Made by a program: the position numbers and the translations under genes
Assembly (NCBI GenBank): GCA_017744415.1
Contig: JAGIBJ010000056.1
Span: 1 to 54,211, forward strand
Direction of reading: 5' to 3'
DNA: 54,211 nt
Source of the DNA: Solirubrobacteraceae bacterium
GTDB lineage: Bacteria > Actinomycetota > Thermoleophilia > Solirubrobacterales > Solirubrobacteraceae
Shown: piece by piece, positions 40,060 through 51,101 of the stretch
How positions within the stretch are numbered: position 1 is the first letter of the stretch
Layout of the letters: each line of letters begins with the position of its first letter
Notes under the pieces: model-generated
Databases searched by the model: none
Told to the model about the DNA's origin: nothing
What the model saw: the letters and a program-made list of their open reading frames with translations, nothing else

Positions 40060-40977
40060 CTAGGCCGGGACGCTTGCGACGACCGTCTCGGTCCAGTCGA
40101 TGAGCTTGGTCGGGCGCACGACGTGCTTGTTCAGGCCGAGCTCCTTGGCGCTGAAGCCGAGAGCGAGGCCGACGAGCTGCGGGAGGTGCAGCACGGGCAT
40201 GTCGAGGTCGAAGTTGCCGACGGCCTTCTTCGCGACCGGCTGCTGCATGTCGAGGTTGAGGTGGCAGAGCGGGCACGGCGTGACGAGCGCGTCGGCACCG
40301 GCGTTCTGGCCGTCGGTGAGATGCGTGCCGGCCTGCTTGAGCGAGGCTTCCTTGTTCATCGTGATGATCGGGAAGCCGCAGCACTTGTGCGAGCCGGCGT
40401 AGTCGATGACCGTGCCGCCGAGAGCCTCGATGACCTTCGGGAGGTAGGTGTCGCGCGGGTTGTCCTCGTCGATGCCGAGGCGATCGACGGGGCGCACGAT
40501 GTAGCAGCCGTAGAACGGGCCGACCTTGAGGTCGGTGAGGGGCTTCACCACGAGCGACTTGAGGACGTCGAGGCCGATGTCCTCCACGAGCACCCACAGG
40601 AAGTTCTTGTTGACGATGCCCTTGTCGTACGAGAGACCGAACTGGGCCAGCGTGTGGTTGACCGTGTGGCGGTACTCGGCGTTCGCGTCGAGACGCTCCT
40701 GCGACTCACTCTGCGCGCCCTGGCAGGTCGAGCAGATGTTCATCATGAACTCCGCCTGATCGACCTTCTGGGCCAGTGCGAACGTGCGGCCGTTGAGCGT
40801 GTCGGTGAGCTCCTGGTTGTGCTCGGCGAGCACGCCGGCGCCGGTGCAGGAGCCGCGGTCGAGCTGGACGAGGTTGAGCCCGAGCTTCGGGGCGACGAGC
40901 GCCATGGCGCCGTGGAGCTCCGGGGTGAAGCCGCGGCTCACGCAGCCGGGCCAGTAGGCGACGGTGCGGGTGGTCAT
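40060..40977 (-). CDS. Succinate dehydrogenase third subunit, HdrB/CCG-domain type (SdhE)
   Basis: 305 residues. A heterodisulfide reductase subunit B-like protein that replaces the usual SdhC/SdhD membrane anchors in type E succinate:quinone reductases. The second cysteine-rich motif is complete: FYGCYIVRP, then SHKCCGFPI, then [14 protein letters not shown]. The first motif is partial: WPGCVSRG, then GSCTGAGV (Cys-Thr-Gly where Cys-Cys-Gly is usual), then ICSTCQGAQ. These Cys hold an unusual iron-sulfur cluster in the HdrB family. No membrane helix is present, only amphipathic segments. The start overlaps the sdhB stop by four bases. Electrons would pass on to quinone. Confidence 0.88.
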   Translation of the reverse strand: MTTRTVAYWPGCVSRGFTPELHGAMALVAPKLGLNLVQLDRGSCTGAGVLAEHNQELTDTLNGRTFALAQKVDQAEFMMNICSTCQGAQSESQERLDANAEYRHTVNHTLAQFGLSYDKGIVNKNFLWVLVEDIGLDVLKSLVVKPLTDLKVGPFYGCYIVRPVDRLGIDEDNPRDTYLPKVIEALGGTVIDYAGSHKCCGFPIITMNKEASLKQAGTHLTDGQNAGADALVTPCPLCHLNLDMQQPVAKKAVGNFDLDMPVLHLPQLVGLALGFSAKELGLNKHVVRPTKLIDWTETVVASVPA

Positions 40978-42095
40978 GCCGTGGCCCCTGCTTTCTCGTT
41001 CGGGTTGTCGGGGATGGCTTCGGACGTGGTCGGGTCGCCGTCCTCGTCGTACCCCGTGATGTAGAGGTTCAGCTCCAGGCGCTCTTCGCGACCCTTCACG
41101 TCCTTGTAGATCTTCTTCACCTCAGCCAGCGACTCGCTGTCGAGCTTGTGCGGGAAGAGCGTCTGCGAGATCTTCACCTTGCCGCGCAGGACCGCCTTGG
41201 CGAGGAACGGCAGCGACTGGAACACCTGCTCGCCGCTCTTCGGCGACAGCTTGCCGCCGGTGAGGCCGTTGCCGCCGTAGGAGCGCGGCACCACGTCGGC
41301 CTCAGAGAGGAGGCCGTACTTCTGGAGGAGCACCACGAACGCCTCCTCGTGGCGCTCGCCGTTGTTCACGTCCTCGATGTGGTGGTCCTGGCCCGCGATG
41401 CGGCGCAGGCGCATGATCTGGTTCATCGGGGCGACGCCCTTCGGGCAGGCCTCGATGCACTTGAAGCAGTGGGTGCAGGTGTAGAGGCCGTGCGGATCGT
41501 CAGCGAGATCCTTCAGGCGCTGCTCGTGCTGCACGTCGCGCGGATCGCCGACGAAGCGGTAGGCCTTCGCGAGCGCCGCCGGACCGATGAAGTCGGGGTC
41601 GACCTCCATCGCGAGGCAGTCGCCGACGCACGAACCGCACTGGATGCAGGCCATCGGCTGGGTGACGTCGACCATCGACTCGCGCGGAACGATGTGCTCG
41701 CGCTCGGGCAGGTCGCCGGAGAGCAGCCACGGGGTGACCCGGTTGACCTTCTTCCAGTGGACGGCGTCCATGTCGACGATCAGGTCCTTGATCACCGGCA
41801 TGTTGCCGAGCGGCTGGATCTCGATCGTCCCGTCCTTGCTCCGGCTCATCGCCTCGGAGAGGTGGGTGTGGCAGGCCAGGCCGGCCTTGCCGTTGATCGT
41901 CATGCCGCACGAGCCGCAGATGGCCGCGCGGCAGGAGCAGCGCACGCCGATCGACGAGTCGAAGCGGTCCTTCACCTGCAGGATGCCCTCGAGCACCGAG
42001 CGGTGGGGTTCGAGATCGACGGTGTAGCGATCCCAGTACGGCGCCGCGCCCGTCTCCGGGTTGTAGCGGCGGATGCGAAGGGTGAACTCAGGCAT
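40974..42095 (-). CDS. sdhB: Succinate dehydrogenase iron-sulfur subunit
   Basis: 373 residues from ATG 42095, preceded by GGAAGGAG. Longer than the usual 240-270 residues. The plant-type [2Fe-2S] domain has [21 protein letters not shown] then LACHTH (residues about 53-77). The bacterial ferredoxin domain has [11 protein letters not shown] and [14 protein letters not shown]. The extra 130 C-terminal residues ([22 protein letters not shown] onward) are typical of type E complexes with HdrB-like partners. It carries electrons from the flavoprotein to the SdhE-type subunit. The ORF overlaps the next gene by four bases, and the gap from sdhA is 20 bases. Confidence 0.95.
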   Translation of the reverse strand: MPEFTLRIRRYNPETGAAPYWDRYTVDLEPHRSVLEGILQVKDRFDSSIGVRCSCRAAICGSCGMTINGKAGLACHTHLSEAMSRSKDGTIEIQPLGNMPVIKDLIVDMDAVHWKKVNRVTPWLLSGDLPEREHIVPRESMVDVTQPMACIQCGSCVGDCLAMEVDPDFIGPAALAKAYRFVGDPRDVQHEQRLKDLADDPHGLYTCTHCFKCIEACPKGVAPMNQIMRLRRIAGQDHHIEDVNNGERHEEAFVVLLQKYGLLSEADVVPRSYGGNGLTGGKLSPKSGEQVFQSLPFLAKAVLRGKVKISQTLFPHKLDSESLAEVKKIYKDVKGREERLELNLYITGYDEDGDPTTSEAIPDNPNEKAGATA

Positions 42096-42115
42096 GTGAC
42101 TGCTCCTTCCGTGCC

Positions 42116-43810
42116 CTAGTAGGACCGGACCTCGGGCTCCCACTTGGTGAACGTGATCGGAGCCTCGCCGAGCACGGGCCCGGAGTCGCTCTCGGTGAAG
42201 GTGAAGTGCTTGAGGAACTTCTCGTCGTCGCGATCGGGGAAGTCGGCACGCGACTGCGCCCCGCGCGACTCCTTGCGCTCGATCGCGCCGAGGACGATCG
42301 TCTCGGCCGTCTTCATCATGTACTCGAGCTCGAGCGCGCCGAGGACGTCCTGGTTGAAGATCGTGCCCTTGTCGTCGATGGCGGCCGTCTTGGCCTCCTC
42401 CTTGAGACGACGCACGATCTCGAGCTGCTCCTGGAGGTTCTCCTCCGTGCGGTAGACCGCGCAGTTCTTGTTCATGGTCGTGCCGAGCTCGTCCTTGATC
42501 TCGGAGATGCGGCGACCGGTGCGCTCGCGGCTGATGATCTTCTCGAGCTTCTTGCGGTCGACCTCGAGGCGCGACGTGGGGGCCTGCGGCATCGGGATGT
42601 CGCTGGCGCGGGCCGCGGCGTGGGCGCCGGAGCGCTTGCCGAAGATGAGCGTGTCGAGCAGCGAGTTCGCACCGAGGCGGTTGCCGCCGTGGACGGAGAC
42701 GCAGGCGACCTCGCCGGCCGCGTAGAGGCCCGGCACGTTCGGCACCTGGCCATCGACGTTCGTGCGGACGCCGCCCATGATGTAGTGCTGACCCGGGCGG
42801 ATCAGGATCGGCTCCTTGGTGATGTCGACACCGGAGAAGTCCTTGCCGATGTTCACGATCTCGCGGAGCGCCTCGTGCACGCGCTTCTTCGGGACGACGG
42901 TGATGTCGAGGTAGATGCCGTCCTTGTTCGGGCCGGCGCCACGTCCCTCGTTGATCTCCGTCTGCTCGGCGCGCGAGACGACGTCGCGCGAGGCGAGCTC
43001 GAGCTTGTTCGGCGCGTACTTGCTCATGAAGCGCTCGCCGTTGCCGTTGATCAGGTGCGCACCCTCACCACGGGCGCCCTCGGTGATGAGGAAGCCGTTG
43101 GAGACCAGGCAGGTCGGGTGGTACTGGATCATCTCCATGTCCATCAGCTCAGCGCCGATGTCATACGCCTGGGCCATGCCGTCGGCCGTACAGATGAGCG
43201 CGTTCGTCGTCGGCTTGAAGATCTGGCCGGCGCCGCCGTTGGCGAGGATGGTGCTCTTCGCGTTGAAGACCTCCATCTGGCCGGTGCGGATGTCGCGGGC
43301 GATGCAGCCGCCGCAGGAGCCGTCCTCGTTGAGGATCAGCGACGTGGAGAACCACTCCTCGTACTTGTCGATCTGGTCGCTGTACTTGGTGAGCTGCTCG
43401 TAGAGGACGTGCAGGATCGCCTGGCCGGTGATGTCGGCGACGTAGAAGGTGCGCTTGGCCGAGGCGCCGCCGAACGCGCGGGCATCCATCTGGCCCGTCT
43501 CGTCGCGGTGGAAGGTGACGCCGATGTGCTCGAGGTGGAGCACCTCGCCGGGCGCCTCACGGCACATGACCTCGATGGCGTCCTGGTCGCCGAGGAAGTC
43601 GGAGCCCTTGACGGTGTCGTAGGCGTGGCTCTCCCACGAGTCCGTGACCTTGACGGCGGCGTTGATGCCACCGGCGGCAGCGACCGAGTGCGAGCGGACC
43701 GGATGGACCTTGGACAGGATCGCGACGGAGGCGCCGGCCTGGGCCGCCTCGAGGGCTGCTCGCTGGCCGGCGAGCCCGGCGCCGATGATCAGGACGTCAT
43801 GAGAAGGCAT
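42116..43810 (-). CDS. sdhA: Succinate dehydrogenase flavoprotein subunit
   Basis: 564 residues. Oxidises succinate to fumarate in the TCA cycle. The FAD-binding fold is DVLIIGAGLAGQRAAL (8-15 Gly-rich); the covalent flavin His is His41 in RSHSVAAAGGINA; further motifs are LANGGAGQIFKPTTNA, EMIQYHPTCLVSNGFLITEGARGEGAHL, PGQHYIMGGVRTNVDGQV, GLYAAGEVACVSVHGGNRLGANSLLD and, near the end, MNKNCAVYRTEENL. All substrate-site residues (HPT, ExRG, HxxxG, RxGxNS) are in place. First gene of the sdhABE operon; the promoter should lie within 43811-43960. Confidence 0.97.
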   Translation of the reverse strand: MPSHDVLIIGAGLAGQRAALEAAQAGASVAILSKVHPVRSHSVAAAGGINAAVKVTDSWESHAYDTVKGSDFLGDQDAIEVMCREAPGEVLHLEHIGVTFHRDETGQMDARAFGGASAKRTFYVADITGQAILHVLYEQLTKYSDQIDKYEEWFSTSLILNEDGSCGGCIARDIRTGQMEVFNAKSTILANGGAGQIFKPTTNALICTADGMAQAYDIGAELMDMEMIQYHPTCLVSNGFLITEGARGEGAHLINGNGERFMSKYAPNKLELASRDVVSRAEQTEINEGRGAGPNKDGIYLDITVVPKKRVHEALREIVNIGKDFSGVDITKEPILIRPGQHYIMGGVRTNVDGQVPNVPGLYAAGEVACVSVHGGNRLGANSLLDTLIFGKRSGAHAAARASDIPMPQAPTSRLEVDRKKLEKIISRERTGRRISEIKDELGTTMNKNCAVYRTEENLQEQLEIVRRLKEEAKTAAIDDKGTIFNQDVLGALELEYMMKTAETIVLGAIERKESRGAQSRADFPDRDDEKFLKHFTFTESDSGPVLGEAPITFTKWEPEVRSY

Positions 43811-44075
43811 TCAGGCGAAATCCAGAGGCTCGGGTGCCCGCGAACCATATACGTCGCAAGGGGCTCCACGAGGTCACCCTAGGGGCACGATCGGCCCGGT
43901 TTCTCCGACGGATTTAGTCGGATAAGCGGCTCCTGAAACCCGATGCTTTTGATCGGAGAATCGCGTATTCGGCCGCCCTTACGGGCGTTCTGCGCGCGTC
44001 ACTCCGTCGAGGCACGGAGTCACCGACGGTGCGGCGCGTGCGGGGAGCGGCGCACCGAATCGCGTCAGCGGTCGC
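43811..44075. promoter_or_regulatory. sdh promoter region
   Basis: 265 bases before sdhA and after the leftward M50 gene. On the minus strand TATATG (43849-43854) is a possible -10. The palindrome CCCTAGGG is at 43878-43885. Two small hairpins, TCCGAC/GTCGGA (43904-43922) and CCGAT/ATCGG (43940-43956), lie further up and could be a terminator of the M50 gene or binding sites. Base composition is lower in GC than average from 43900 to 43970. Confidence 0.4.
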
Positions 44076-45221
44076 TCAGCGCCCGCGCGCCGCGGAGATC
44101 ACCGCGTCGCGGATGCTCGCGCCGGTCACGACACCGAGCGGATGGCCGTCGGAGGCGAGCACCAGAAGTGGCCCGCCATCGCGGAGGCGTGCGTCGGCGG
44201 CGACGGTCCGAAGGGGTGTGTCGCTGCTGATCGTGCGGTCGCCGACGTCGTCGGCGAGCTCGCTCAGGGTGAGCGCGGGCTGCCCCTTGGCGAGCGCCTC
44301 GTCCATCGCGGCGGCCGAGACGAGCGCCGGTCCCTCCTCGGCGCGGCGCACGACGACCCACGTGCCCGGCGGGCCGCCGTTGTCGGTGGCGTCGAGCACG
44401 GTGTGGTGACCCTCGACCGCCCCGATCGCCGAACTCGCGATCGTGCCAACGGTCACCTTGTCGAGCCGCTCCTGGCGCTCGGCGACATCGAGGCTTCCAC
44501 GCGCCGCCAGCGACACGAGCCAGCCGAGCAGGGCGAGGGAGATGCCGTCGGCCGAGTCGGTGGAGAAGGCGAGCAGCGCGGTACCGCCGGCGATGAGTGC
44601 GAGGCCGATGAGCAGGCCGGCGCGGGCGGCCATCTTGGTCGCCTTGTGCGGATCGCCGGTGAGGCGCCAGGCGATGGCGCGGGCGATCACTCCGCCGTCG
44701 AGCGGATAGGCGGGGAGGAGGTTGAGCAGCAGGACGGCGCCGTTGAGCATTCCGATGAGCACGGCGATCGCCGTCGCCGGATCGGTCTCCTCGCCGCGCG
44801 CGGCCGCCGAGAAGCCGGAACTGTCGATCAGCGCGACGCCGCCGAGCAGCGCGGCCGCCAGGACGAACGTGACGAAGGGGCCGGCCGCGGCGATGCGCAG
44901 CTGCTCGCCCGGCGTGCGCGGCGACTCGGTGAGCCGGGCGAATCCGCCGAACATCCACAGTTCGATGCCCTCGACCTTGAGGCCCGAGCGCTGGGCGACG
45001 AACGCATGGCCAAGTTCGTGGGCGATCACCGAGGCGAAGAACAGCAGCACCGTGAGCGCTCCGAGGAGCACCGACGCGGTCTGGCCGACATCGGTGATGT
45101 CGACGAGGTGGTTGCCCGTGAACCACGTGAGCACGAAGACGACGAACAGCCAGGAGCCACTCGCGGTGATCGGGATCCCGCGCACCGAACCGAAGGAGAG
45201 CCGTCCGAACACTGCCCCCAT
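44076..45221 (-). CDS. Site-2 protease family (M50) metalloprotease with CBS domains
   Basis: 381 residues from ATG 45221. The FGRLSFGSVRGIPITASGSWLFVV start is typical of SpoIVFB/Rip3-type proteases. Zinc ligands are in SVIAHELGHAF (His68, Glu69, His72) and Asp175 in LLNLLPAYPLDGG. About six membrane helices reach residue 245. The C-terminal 120 residues contain CBS-like repeats (TWVVVRRAEEGPALVSAAA, then TISSDTPLRTVAADARLRDGGPLLVLASDGHPLGVVTGASIRD), which may sense adenosine nucleotides. It cleaves membrane-embedded substrates such as anti-sigma factors. The target is unknown; the fused ZAS protein at 7560-9182 would be a conceivable but unproven one. Confidence 0.9.
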   Translation of the reverse strand: MGAVFGRLSFGSVRGIPITASGSWLFVVFVLTWFTGNHLVDITDVGQTASVLLGALTVLLFFASVIAHELGHAFVAQRSGLKVEGIELWMFGGFARLTESPRTPGEQLRIAAAGPFVTFVLAAALLGGVALIDSSGFSAAARGEETDPATAIAVLIGMLNGAVLLLNLLPAYPLDGGVIARAIAWRLTGDPHKATKMAARAGLLIGLALIAGGTALLAFSTDSADGISLALLGWLVSLAARGSLDVAERQERLDKVTVGTIASSAIGAVEGHHTVLDATDNGGPPGTWVVVRRAEEGPALVSAAAMDEALAKGQPALTLSELADDVGDRTISSDTPLRTVAADARLRDGGPLLVLASDGHPLGVVTGASIRDAVISAARGR

Positions 45222-45298
45222 CGTGACAGCCTTTGCTGGGGGTTTGCGAGGTCCGCGCGCGGCCGCACGCGCGCACGCGGGAGAAGGCGCTCGTCGCG

Positions 45299-46573
45299 CT
45301 AGCGCCGGCGGTCGCGGAACGTCTCGGCGACGGGCCCCATCGCGACCCGTCGCGCGCGCAGCGCCACGTGCAGCTCGAATCGCCGCTTCGGATCGTCGAG
45401 CAGCGGGCCGAGCAGCTCGCGCAGGCGGCCGAGCCGGTAGCGGACGGTCTGCACGTGGATCCCGAGCTCGTGGGCGGCGGTGCCGTGGTTGCCGCCGGCG
45501 TCGAGCACGGCCTCGAGCGTCTGCAGGAGGCGCATGCGGCTGCCGTCGGATTCGGCCCGCAGCGGGGCGATGAGGCGATCGGCGAGCTCGGAGAGCGGTT
45601 CGGCGGCCTGCGCGAGGCCGATGGCCGCGAGGTGGTCGTCCCATCGCCAGGGGCCGGGGCCGATGCCGCCGCGCACGCCGAGGGCGAGCGTTTCCCGGGC
45701 GCCGCGCAGCGAGCGGGCGGCGCTGGCGAGCGGTACCGCCGGACCGAGGGCCGCGGGGCTCTCGACCCGCGAGAGGGCGAGCTCGAGGCGCGAGCTGCGG
45801 CCGGGGCCGTCGGGGTCGGGCCAGAGGACGACGAGCTCGTCGCCTTCGCCGGCCGCCGTGAGGGCGTCGCCACCGAAGCTCCGGGCCAGGGCCCGCAGCT
45901 CACCGCCGGAGGTGGAGATCGCGCGCACGCGCTCGGGCAGGAGCCACCCGACGGCCGACGCGGTGCGCCGCACCATGGCCGTATCGGGCGCTGGGCCGGT
46001 GAGGGCGGTGAGGAGCAGGCTGCGCAGGCGCTCCTGTTCGGATGCCGCAGCGGCCTGCGACTCCGTGTAGCCGGCGACCGACTCGGCGGCGAGCTCGTCG
46101 ACGAACGCGAAGGTGGATTCGGCGAAGGCCGTCACCTGCTCGGTCGTCAGCTGCTCCGTCGCGATCAGGGTCGCGAACGTGCGCCACGAGTGGCGGGCTC
46201 CGATCCGGTAGGCCATCTGGAGCGCGTCGAGCGTGCGGCCCGCCTCGTGCTCGTTGCGGCCGAGGCCGCGCACGATCGCGCGCAGCTGCGGATCTGGCCC
46301 GCGCGGCTCGCCGATCAGCTGCAGGAACACGTGGAGCGATTGCTCCACGCCCTGGCGGATCCCGGTCCAGAATCGCTCTGATCGCCGGCCCGTGTATTGC
46401 GGCACGTTCGTGGAGATCTCGGTGACCAAGAGTTCCGCGAGCGCGGGAACCGCGGGTTCCAGGCGCGTGGCCAGGCGAGGCGGGAGCACCGACCAGGGGT
46501 AGATGGGGAACGCCGGGCTCGTTGCCGCGCCAGGCTGCTCGTCCCCGGGGACGGGGGGCTGCTCTTGGGACAC
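45299..46573 (-). CDS. PucR-type helix-turn-helix transcriptional regulator
   Basis: 424 residues from GTG 46573. An ATG at 46663 would add 30 residues, but that stretch has much lower GC, overlaps the operator-like dyad and is less credible. The C-terminal PucR/CdaR helix-turn-helix is LLQTLEAVLDAGGNHGTAAHELGIHVQTVRYRLGRLRELLG. The central region (about 60-200) is helical and resembles RsbT-co-antagonist-like domains of actinobacterial PucR proteins. It is divergent from the desaturase gene across about 130 bases and is the obvious candidate regulator of it. Confidence 0.88.
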   Translation of the reverse strand: MSQEQPPVPGDEQPGAATSPAFPIYPWSVLPPRLATRLEPAVPALAELLVTEISTNVPQYTGRRSERFWTGIRQGVEQSLHVFLQLIGEPRGPDPQLRAIVRGLGRNEHEAGRTLDALQMAYRIGARHSWRTFATLIATEQLTTEQVTAFAESTFAFVDELAAESVAGYTESQAAAASEQERLRSLLLTALTGPAPDTAMVRRTASAVGWLLPERVRAISTSGGELRALARSFGGDALTAAGEGDELVVLWPDPDGPGRSSRLELALSRVESPAALGPAVPLASAARSLRGARETLALGVRGGIGPGPWRWDDHLAAIGLAQAAEPLSELADRLIAPLRAESDGSRMRLLQTLEAVLDAGGNHGTAAHELGIHVQTVRYRLGRLRELLGPLLDDPKRRFELHVALRARRVAMGPVAETFRDRRR

Positions 46574-46597
46574 GATGCGATCGTGGCAGATTGCGCA

Positions 46598-46659
46598 CTC
46601 GGTGACAAGATCGGAATTCTTTATCACCGAGCGAGTAACGGCCTCGGAAATCGCGGTGA
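46598..46659. promoter_or_regulatory. Operator-like dyad between PucR regulator and desaturase
   Basis: CTCGGTGA at 46598-46605 and its exact complement TCACCGAG at 46624-46631 are separated by 18 AT-richer bases. A third half-site CGGTGA is at 46654-46659. The dyad lies in the divergent promoter region. Confidence 0.6.
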
Positions 46660-46703
46660 CCAATGGGCAAGAAATGCGGAAATACTGCGCCTACGGTGTG
46701 CCA

Positions 46704-47645
46704 ATGGCCACGCAAGTCAGTCCCCCTGCTCCCCCGCCCGTCCGAGAGATGACGAATCGCGACAAGTACGCGAACCTCTTCATCGTCGTTTCTTATCCGG
46801 TACTCATCATTATCATCGCGGCGCTCTCCTGGGGCCCCGGCTTCCTTGACTGGACCGATGTCGCGATTTTCGCCGTGATGTACCTGTGGTCCGGGTTCGG
46901 CGTCACGGTCGGCTACCACCGTCTCCTCACCCATGGCTCGTTCGAGACCAAGCCGTGGCTCCGCTACACGTTCGCCATCGCCGGCTCGATGGGCGTGCAG
47001 GGCGCGGTGATCCACTGGGTCGCCGACCACCGCAAGCACCACGCCTTCTCCGACAAGGAGGGCGATCCGCACAGCCCGTACACCGAGGAGGGTGGCGCGC
47101 TCAAGGGGCTGTGGCACGCGCACGTCGGCTGGCTCTGGCAGTACCACGCCACCTCCGACTACAAGCGGTACGCGCGCGATCTCTACGAAGACAAGACGAT
47201 GCTGCGGATCCACAAGCTGTTCCCGGTGTTGCTGCTCCTCACGTTCGCGATCCCGTTCGCGCTCGGGCTCCTCTTCACCGGCACCCTGAATGGCGGCCTC
47301 ACGGCACTGTTCTGGGGCGGCCTGGTGCGCGTCACGCTCCAGCAGCACGCGACGTGGGCGGTCAACTCGGCATGCCACTTCTTCGGTAAGCAGCGCTTCG
47401 CCACCGACGACCACGCCACCAACGTCTGGTGGGTCGCCATTCCGTCGCTGGGCGAGGGCTGGCACCACAACCACCACACGTTCCCGCGCTCGGCTGAGCA
47501 CGGCCTGAAGAAGGGCGAGATCGACGCCTCTGCCGCCCTCATCCGTCTCCTCGAGAAGACGGGCCTCGCCTGGAACGTCGTCCGGATTGCTCCGGAGCGC
47601 CAGGAGGCCAAGCTGCTCTCCAACCAGGCTCCGAAGGCCGCATAG
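46704..47645 (+). CDS. Acyl-CoA/acyl-lipid delta-9 fatty acid desaturase
   Basis: 313 residues from ATG 46704 (in-frame ATG 46674 also possible; the longer frame runs into regulator DNA). Inserts a double bond in saturated acyl chains. The three His boxes are HRLLTH, HRKHHAF and HHNHHTFP, giving the di-iron site. Four membrane helices include LFIVVSYPVLIIIIAAL and FAIPFALGLLFTG. GYHRLLTHGSF, VADHRKHHAFSDKEGDPHSP and GEGWHHNHHTFPRSAEHG are the stearoyl-CoA desaturase-type signatures. Regulated expression for membrane fluidity is expected. Two strong hairpins follow the stop. Confidence 0.95.
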   Translation: MATQVSPPAPPPVREMTNRDKYANLFIVVSYPVLIIIIAALSWGPGFLDWTDVAIFAVMYLWSGFGVTVGYHRLLTHGSFETKPWLRYTFAIAGSMGVQGAVIHWVADHRKHHAFSDKEGDPHSPYTEEGGALKGLWHAHVGWLWQYHATSDYKRYARDLYEDKTMLRIHKLFPVLLLLTFAIPFALGLLFTGTLNGGLTALFWGGLVRVTLQQHATWAVNSACHFFGKQRFATDDHATNVWWVAIPSLGEGWHHNHHTFPRSAEHGLKKGEIDASAALIRLLEKTGLAWNVVRIAPERQEAKLLSNQAPKAA

Positions 47646-47671
47646 CGCCACCCACTCCGCATCGGCCTGTG

Positions 47672-47698
47672 GGCGGGCGGTTTCACGAACCGCCCGCC
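47672..47698 (+). terminator. Terminator of desaturase gene
   Basis: GGCGGGCGGTT and AACCGCCCGCC pair perfectly over 11 bases around TCACG, 27 bases after the stop. There is no clear T-run. Confidence 0.7.
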
Positions 47699-47708
47699 TC
47701 GTCCCCGC

Positions 47709-47745
47709 GACGGCCCGGTTCCGCCCACGGCGGAGTCGGGCCGTC
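47709..47745. terminator. Second hairpin, 37 bases
   Basis: GACGGCCCG (47709-47717) pairs with CGGGCCGTC (47737-47745), then a GT/GT mismatch, then TCCGCC/GGCGGA closed by CAC. It lies 11 bases after the first hairpin. It may back up the first terminator or act in the leader of the next gene. Confidence 0.5.
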
Positions 47746-47906
47746 GGCGTTCGCGGCACCCCCGGGCACACGTTTGGCGTCGGGACCGTACGCGCCGCGA
47801 GCTTTGGGTGTCAGGCGCGCCGGCCGGTGGCAGGGGCGCGCTCTGGCCTGACCATCCGAGCTCGGACTAGGATCGTGCGTGGCACTGCACCGCCGACCCA
47901 AGATCT

Positions 47907-47911
47907 AGGAG
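47907..47911 (+). promoter_or_regulatory. Ribosome binding site of isocitrate/isopropylmalate-family gene
   Basis: AGGAG nine bases before ATG 47921. TAGGAT at 47869-47874 is a possible -10 of its promoter. Confidence 0.5.
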
Positions 47912-47920
47912 CCAGTTTCC

Positions 47921-49006
<1,086 letters not shown>

Positions 49007-49095
49007 GGCCCGCGAACGCTGCGCGCGGTTGGTAGTGCCTCGATCTCAAGCTTAGGCTGAGGGTCGCCGATTCGTCGCGTTCTCGGTACTTTGCA

Positions 49096-49545
49096 GTGGT
49101 GGTCGTCCCCCGCCACATCGTCCCCGCGACCCTGCTCGCCGTGCCGCTGCTCGCGCTTGCGATGGCCCCTGCCGCCGCGACGTCAGCGACGAGCAAGGCA
49201 AAGGCGAAATCCACGAGGAACTATGTGATGCCGTGCCTCAAGGACGACGGCATCACCGTTCAATACTCCGCGAAGCCCAGGCGCTGCGTGACGAGCGAGC
49301 TCATGACGCAGGAGCGCTCGCTCGTGCTCGTCACGAGCATCAAGTGGAGCACCTGGACTGCGTCCCGCGGAAAGGGCGTCGGCAAGGTGGACGGCGACGG
49401 CTACAAGGGCAAGGTGGTCGTCACGGCCACCAAGCCGAAGCGCTGCAGCGCCCGCCGAGTGATCTTCACGCGCGTCACCGTCGCGATCAGGCTCGACGAT
49501 GGCCTCGGCACCGTCGGCGCGGTGGACGCGACCTGCCCCGAGTAG
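49096..49545 (+). CDS. Small secreted protein, unknown function
   Basis: 149 residues from GTG 49096 (GTG 49099 also possible). Signal peptide LLAVPLLALAMAPAAATSA, then a basic linker and a soluble domain of about 100 residues, mostly beta. Four Cys (MPCLKDD, RRCVTSE, KRCSARR, ATCPE at the end) probably give two disulfides. I do not recognise it. It is 90 bases after the dehydrogenase gene and may be its own unit. Confidence 0.65.
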   Translation: MVVVPRHIVPATLLAVPLLALAMAPAAATSATSKAKAKSTRNYVMPCLKDDGITVQYSAKPRRCVTSELMTQERSLVLVTSIKWSTWTASRGKGVGKVDGDGYKGKVVVTATKPKRCSARRVIFTRVTVAIRLDDGLGTVGAVDATCPE

Positions 49546-49586
49546 GGCGGTCCCCGTAGGCGCTCGGGCAGCGCGATCCCTCTACC

Positions 49587-51002
<1,416 letters not shown>

Positions 51003-51063
51003 GGACCCGGGTCGGCGGCGCGGGGCTCAGGCGGGGCCTCGCGCCTCGTGAGTCCGTAGTCTC

Positions 51064-51082
51064 CGGCCGGTGCAGCCGGCCG
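51064..51082 (+). terminator. Hairpin after fprA
   Basis: CGGCCGG at 51064-51070 pairs with CCGGCCG at 51076-51082 around TGCAG, 62 bases after the fprA stop and 20 before the next start. It may terminate fprA or affect the next gene's leader. Confidence 0.45.
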
Positions 51083-51101
51083 TCGTCCGTGAGGTCCTTC
51101 G

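Noticed and set aside
44076..46573. Direct partnership of the M50 protease with the adjacent PucR regulator
   Set aside because: PucR proteins are soluble and have no membrane segment to cleave. Adjacency alone is not evidence.
46574..46663. N-terminal 30-residue extension of the PucR regulator from ATG 46663
   Set aside because: The stretch is AT-rich, overlaps the dyad operator and does not resemble the start of the family, so a GTG at 46573 is preferred.
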